DNA of 7,461 nucleotides from an uncultured Clostridia bacterium (GTDB lineage: Bacteria > Bacillota > Clostridia > Oscillospirales > Oscillospiraceae): positions 1-7,461 of the forward strand of contig CAMEWZ010000075.1 in NCBI GenBank assembly GCA_945946745.1, in the 5' to 3' direction. Below are positions 5,509 to 7,461 of this stretch, piece by piece (positions within the stretch are counted from its first letter, which is position 1; each line of letters opens with the position of its first letter). Position numbers and translations under genes: made by a program. The notes under the pieces were generated by a model. That model was not told where the DNA came from. It was given only the letters and a program-made list of their open reading frames with translations, and did not search any database.

Positions 5509-6432
5509 CTACAAAAGTGCCTCCGCGTTAAGACAGATGCTGTCCCTGCGCAGCTTTTCCCAGGCAAAGCCCTGGGAAAGCTCCCGGGCGCTGATGGATT
5601 CCGGCTTGTCCAGCAGTCCGGCGGCATAAGCCAGCGCGCCGATGAGCTGCTCCGGACGCAGCCGTTGGCGCAGCTGCCCCAGATCCAGATCCCGATCCCG
5701 CTTGCTGAGACGCCGCCCATCCGGGGCCAGGAGCATGGGCACATGGGCGTATTCCGGATGAGGAAAGCCAAACAGCTCCTGCAAATACATCTGCCGGGGG
5801 GCTGAGGACAGCAGATCCATCCCCCGAACCACCTCCGTGACCCCCGCCTCGCCGTCATCCACGGTGACAGCCAGCTGGTAGACATAAATCCCATCCGCCC
5901 GGCGCACCACCATGTCGCCGCAATCCGTGGCCAGATTGCAGGAATATTGGCCCTGCACCCTGTCCGCCACTGTCCAGACCCGATCCGGCACCCGTACCCG
6001 CCAGGCAGGACTGCGGCCAAAGGCCGCCCGTTGCGCCGGTGTCAAATCCCGGCAGGTGCCGGGATAGACGTAGGTGCCGTCGGACAGATGGGGGGCGTCG
6101 GCACTGTGCAGCTGGCTGCGGGTGCAGTAGCAGGGATAGAGCAGCCCCATCTCCCGCAGCGTTTCAAAATAACCATCATACACCGAACTCCGGGTGCTTT
6201 GGGCCGGGGTCTCCCGATCCCAAAATAGCCCCAGCCAGCGTAAGTCCTCCCGAAGAATGTCCGCGAATTCGGCGCTGGTGCGCTGGGTGTCCAGATCCTC
6301 CATCCGCAGCACCATTTCCCCGTCCCGGCTTTTGACGGACAGCCAGGCCAGCAGGGCGGCAAAGACGTTGCCCAGATGCATCCGCCCCGAGGGCGTGGGA
6401 GCGAAGCGCCCCACCGGTGTCAGCTCAGCCAT
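5509..6432 (-). CDS. gluQRS: Glutamyl-Q tRNA(Asp) synthetase
   Basis: The product has 307 residues. It is a truncated glutamyl-tRNA synthetase paralogue made of catalytic domain only, as expected for GluQRS (about 290-310), without an anticodon-binding domain. It activates glutamate and attaches it to the queuosine base at position 34 of tRNA-Asp. Motifs: GRFAPTPSGRMHLGN (residues 8-22, HIGH-like), RMEDLDTQR (43-51), zinc ligands Cys101, Cys103, Tyr123 and Cys127, VRGMDLLSSAPRQ (202-214), and RLSKR (241-245, KMSKS-like). The Met at 6432 is preferred because an upstream in-frame ATG (6444) has a purine run directly abutting it; either is possible. The start overlaps the end of the acidic membrane protein gene by 13 bp (25 bp from 6444), so the two are likely co-transcribed and coupled. 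The gene implies that queuosine is made or salvaged. TAG is at 5509-5511. Confidence 0.93.
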   Translation of the reverse strand: MAELTPVGRFAPTPSGRMHLGNVFAALLAWLSVKSRDGEMVLRMEDLDTQRTSAEFADILREDLRWLGLFWDRETPAQSTRSSVYDGYFETLREMGLLYPCYCTRSQLHSADAPHLSDGTYVYPGTCRDLTPAQRAAFGRSPAWRVRVPDRVWTVADRVQGQYSCNLATDCGDMVVRRADGIYVYQLAVTVDDGEAGVTEVVRGMDLLSSAPRQMYLQELFGFPHPEYAHVPMLLAPDGRRLSKRDRDLDLGQLRQRLRPEQLIGALAYAAGLLDKPESISARELSQGFAWEKLRRDSICLNAEALL

Positions 6433-6785
6433 TTCAGCCACCATCCTACCACGGCCAGAATGCCCAGCACCTCCAAAATCGCCAAAAACAGCAGACCGCC
6501 AATGCCCTTAGGCGGGGGATCGTCGTCAAATACCGCCGCGTCCTCGTCCAGCTCCTCCTCGTCCTCATAAACCGTCCGGGCGTAATCCACGGCGGGATTT
6601 CTCCGGCGGCGGGCAGGCTTCTCCGGGGCGAGCAGAGCATCTACTTCCTCCAGCCAGTCCGCATCGGGATCCGGCGTATCCGCATCCTCGGCATATTCTT
6701 CTTCCTCTTCCGGCTCCTCCGCTTCCTCCGCGGCCAGCAGTTCCTCTTCCAGCCACTTCAAATTCTGTCCGGGATCATCAAACAT
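6420..6785 (-). CDS. Small acidic single-span membrane protein, unknown function
   Basis: I do not recognise the family. The 121-residue product has a Glu/Asp-rich, probably disordered N-terminal 90 residues (for example EEAEEPEEEEEYAEDAD at 20-36), an Arg-rich patch (RRRR at 59-62), and one hydrophobic helix at about 96-118 close to the C-terminus. That layout suggests a tail-anchored protein with a cytoplasmic acidic domain. A short motif occurs twice: WLEEELLA at 11-18 and WLEEVDALLA at 44-53. The Met at 6785 is preferred to the ATG at 6791 because AAAGGAGG (6793-6800) lies seven bases from it but only one base from 6791. A promoter sits at 6808-6836. Its 3' end overlaps gluQRS, so it is probably the first gene of a two-gene operon. 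The consistent start, promoter and overlap argue that it is a real gene. Confidence 0.75.
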   Translation of the reverse strand: MFDDPGQNLKWLEEELLAAEEAEEPEEEEEYAEDADTPDPDADWLEEVDALLAPEKPARRRRNPAVDYARTVYEDEEELDEDAAVFDDDPPPKGIGGLLFLAILEVLGILAVVGWWLKWLS

Positions 6786-6807
6786 CGTCATCCCTCCTTT
6801 GGTGGTT

Positions 6808-6836
6808 ATTTTACGATATCCGGCGGGGAAAGTAAA
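6808..6836 (-). promoter_or_regulatory. Promoter of the acidic protein-gluQRS operon
   Basis: On the minus strand TTTACT (-35, 6831-6836), a 17-bp spacer and TAAAAT (-10, 6808-6813) are present. The predicted start near 6801 leaves a very short leader consisting mainly of the AAAGGAGG ribosome binding site. Confidence 0.6.
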
Positions 6837-6879
6837 GAGGAAACTGACGCATCCAAAAATCGCAACAAGAATAGAAAAC

Positions 6880-7122
6880 ATGTGCATATCCGCTTTCCTC
6901 GGTAAAAGGGGAATTTTGTTAATTAGCACCGCACCCCTTGCCTCTCCCAGAGGGAGAGGCAAGGCGCGTAGGGCGCAAAATTGCTGTTTGGCGGCGACTC
7001 GCCGCCACGGCGGAGCGGCGGAACGCGGTTCGAAATACGGCGGCGGCTTGAGGGCAAGCCGCCCTACGGAAGGTGTTCGTTCGATAAAGCACAATACATC
7101 TGACAAAAGCCGATAAGCACAT
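6880..7122 (+). mobile_element. MITE-like composite repeat element, copy 2
   Basis: This roughly 243-bp non-coding element has imperfect terminal inverted repeats: 6880-6902 and the reverse complement of 7100-7122 match at 18 of 23 positions (ATGTGC-TATC-GCTTT pattern). It shares its left (6904-6948) and right (7055-7089) blocks with copy 1 at 3978-4271, in the same orientation. The middle differs. Only a 13-bp-arm remnant of the palindromic family is left (6936-6964), followed by a GGCGGCG-ACT-CGCCGCC hairpin (6990-7006) and a GGCGGCTTG-AGGG-CAAGCCGCC hairpin (7042-7063). It lies between the acidic-protein promoter and the decarboxylase terminator and takes up most of the gene-free stretch 6786-7351. 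No transposase is present. Confidence 0.5.
6936..6964. repeat. Collapsed copy E of the palindromic repeat
   Basis: CCTTGCCTCTCCC (6936-6948), loop AGA, then GGGAGAGGCAAGG (6952-6964): a perfect 13-bp-arm hairpin. The left arm is identical to the left end of copies A, B and D, and the remaining 70-110 bp of the unit are missing. This looks like a deletion between the two ends of the family. Confidence 0.75.
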
Positions 7123-7155
7123 AAAAAATCCCGCCCCAAAACTGGGACGGGATTT
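7123..7155 (-). terminator. Rho-independent terminator of the decarboxylase transcript
   Basis: On the minus strand AAATCCCGTCCC pairs with GGGGCGGGATTT over 12 bp (one U-G pair) around the loop AGTTTT, and the run TTTTTT continues to 7123. Read on the plus strand the same position becomes a C-A mismatch, so the structure is built for the minus strand. It lies about 200 bp after the decarboxylase stop codon. Confidence 0.88.
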
Positions 7156-7163
7156 CTTAACAA

Positions 7164-7366
7164 GGGAACGATACCGAGCGGGTCTGGGAAGTAACGATAC
7201 CCACCAGGCCAACGCACGCATTGTCTGCGGCCGCTGGCCGCTTAGCCGAAGACGGAGCGAAAACGAACCAGGGAACGATACCGAGCGGTACCCAGTGGTG
7301 TTACGATACCCACCAAGCCAACGCACGCATTAGCCGCCGGCCTTGCCGGCATTAGCCGAAGACGGA
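7164..7366 (-). repeat. Tandem duplication in the decarboxylase 3' UTR
   Basis: Two units of about 107-110 bp share three blocks: GGGAACGATACCGAGCGG at 7164-7181 and 7271-7288 (identical); the 29-nt block ACGATACCCACCA...CGCATT at 7194-7222 and 7303-7331 (one difference); and TTAGCCGAAGACGGA at 7242-7256 and 7352-7366 (identical). Block three of the right-hand unit is the end of the decarboxylase gene itself (codons for SVFG and stop on the minus strand). Between blocks two and three each unit has a 6-bp hairpin with a 3-nt loop: GCGGCC-GCT-GGCCGC (7227-7241) and GCCGGC-CTT-GCCGGC (7336-7350). The octamer ACGATACC occurs four times. Confidence 0.85.
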
Positions 7367-7461
7367 AAGGAGGAAACCGGCCGCGATGGCGGAGCCGATC
7401 ACGCCAGCCACGTTGGGGCCCATGGCGTGCATCAGCAGGAAGTTAGAGGGGTTGGCCTTCT
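7352..7461 (-). CDS. Sodium-translocating decarboxylase beta subunit, C-terminal end (partial)
   Basis: Only the last 35 codons are in the window; the gene continues to the right. The minus-strand translation contains NFLLMHAMGPNVAGVIGSA and ends AAGFLLSVFG with TAA at 7352-7354. The HAMGPNVAGVIGSA motif is the conserved C-terminal membrane segment of the OadB/GcdB/MmdB family. This is the integral membrane subunit of biotin-dependent decarboxylases, which couples decarboxylation of carboxybiotin to Na+ export. In amino-acid-fermenting Clostridia the usual member is glutaconyl-CoA decarboxylase, with methylmalonyl-CoA and oxaloacetate decarboxylases as alternatives; this fragment cannot decide. 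It is evidently the last gene of its operon, followed by a roughly 200-nt 3' UTR with duplicated structures and a terminator at 7123-7155. Confidence 0.9.
   Translation of the reverse strand, partial: KANPSNFLLMHAMGPNVAGVIGSAIAAGFLLSVFG

Noticed and set aside
6420..7217. Extended 265-residue version of the acidic protein
   Set aside because: The extension would have to be translated through the terminator, composite element 2 and the promoter. The good ribosome binding site at 6793-6800 places the start at 6785.
7164..7366. CRISPR array or integron attC sites
   Set aside because: There are only two units with drifting spacers and no cas or integrase gene. The GTTGGC core does not fit the attC GTTRRRY consensus.

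Overview
The window looks like a chromosomal segment of a GC-rich, anaerobic, gut-type member of the Bacillota (Clostridia, probably Oscillospirales). Three things point there: strong purine-rich ribosome binding sites with TATAAT/TTGACA-like promoters, the 3' end of a biotin-dependent, sodium-pumping decarboxylase beta subunit at the right edge, and dense GC-rich palindromic repeats in nearly every intergenic gap. The placement is an inference from gene content and style, not from a marker gene.

Left half, plus strand. The 3' part of an AGE-family sugar 2-epimerase is followed, after a 13-bp hairpin, by an RpiR-type regulator (HTH plus SIS domain). A 525-bp gap packed with three members of one palindromic repeat family comes next. 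Then follow lrgA and lrgB, overlapping by 8 bp, which encode a two-part membrane system now tied to small carboxylate transport or export and to murein hydrolase control. Behind its own extended -10 promoter lies a conserved but functionally unassigned TIM-barrel protein. That promoter sits inside a perfect 10-bp inverted repeat reaching into the start codon.

Right half, minus strand. A sugar-phosphate nucleotidyltransferase has a clear promoter and terminator. Further right, a small very acidic single-span membrane protein overlaps gluQRS (glutamyl-queuosine tRNA-Asp synthetase) and probably forms a two-gene operon with it. The C-terminus of a Na+-translocating decarboxylase beta subunit enters from the right edge and ends in a rho-independent terminator after a long 3' untranslated region.

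How the genes fit together. The epimerase, SIS-domain regulator and nucleotidyltransferase point to amino-sugar or hexose-phosphate handling. LrgAB and the decarboxylase fit a fermentative metabolism that handles small organic acids. These are context inferences only. The most unusual material is non-coding: (i) a modular, expandable palindromic repeat family, (ii) two copies of a longer MITE-like element with imperfect terminal inverted repeats that carries a member or remnant of that family, and (iii) a tandemly duplicated block in the decarboxylase 3' UTR whose two hairpins keep their pairing although their stem sequences differ. No complete novel multi-gene system is evident.
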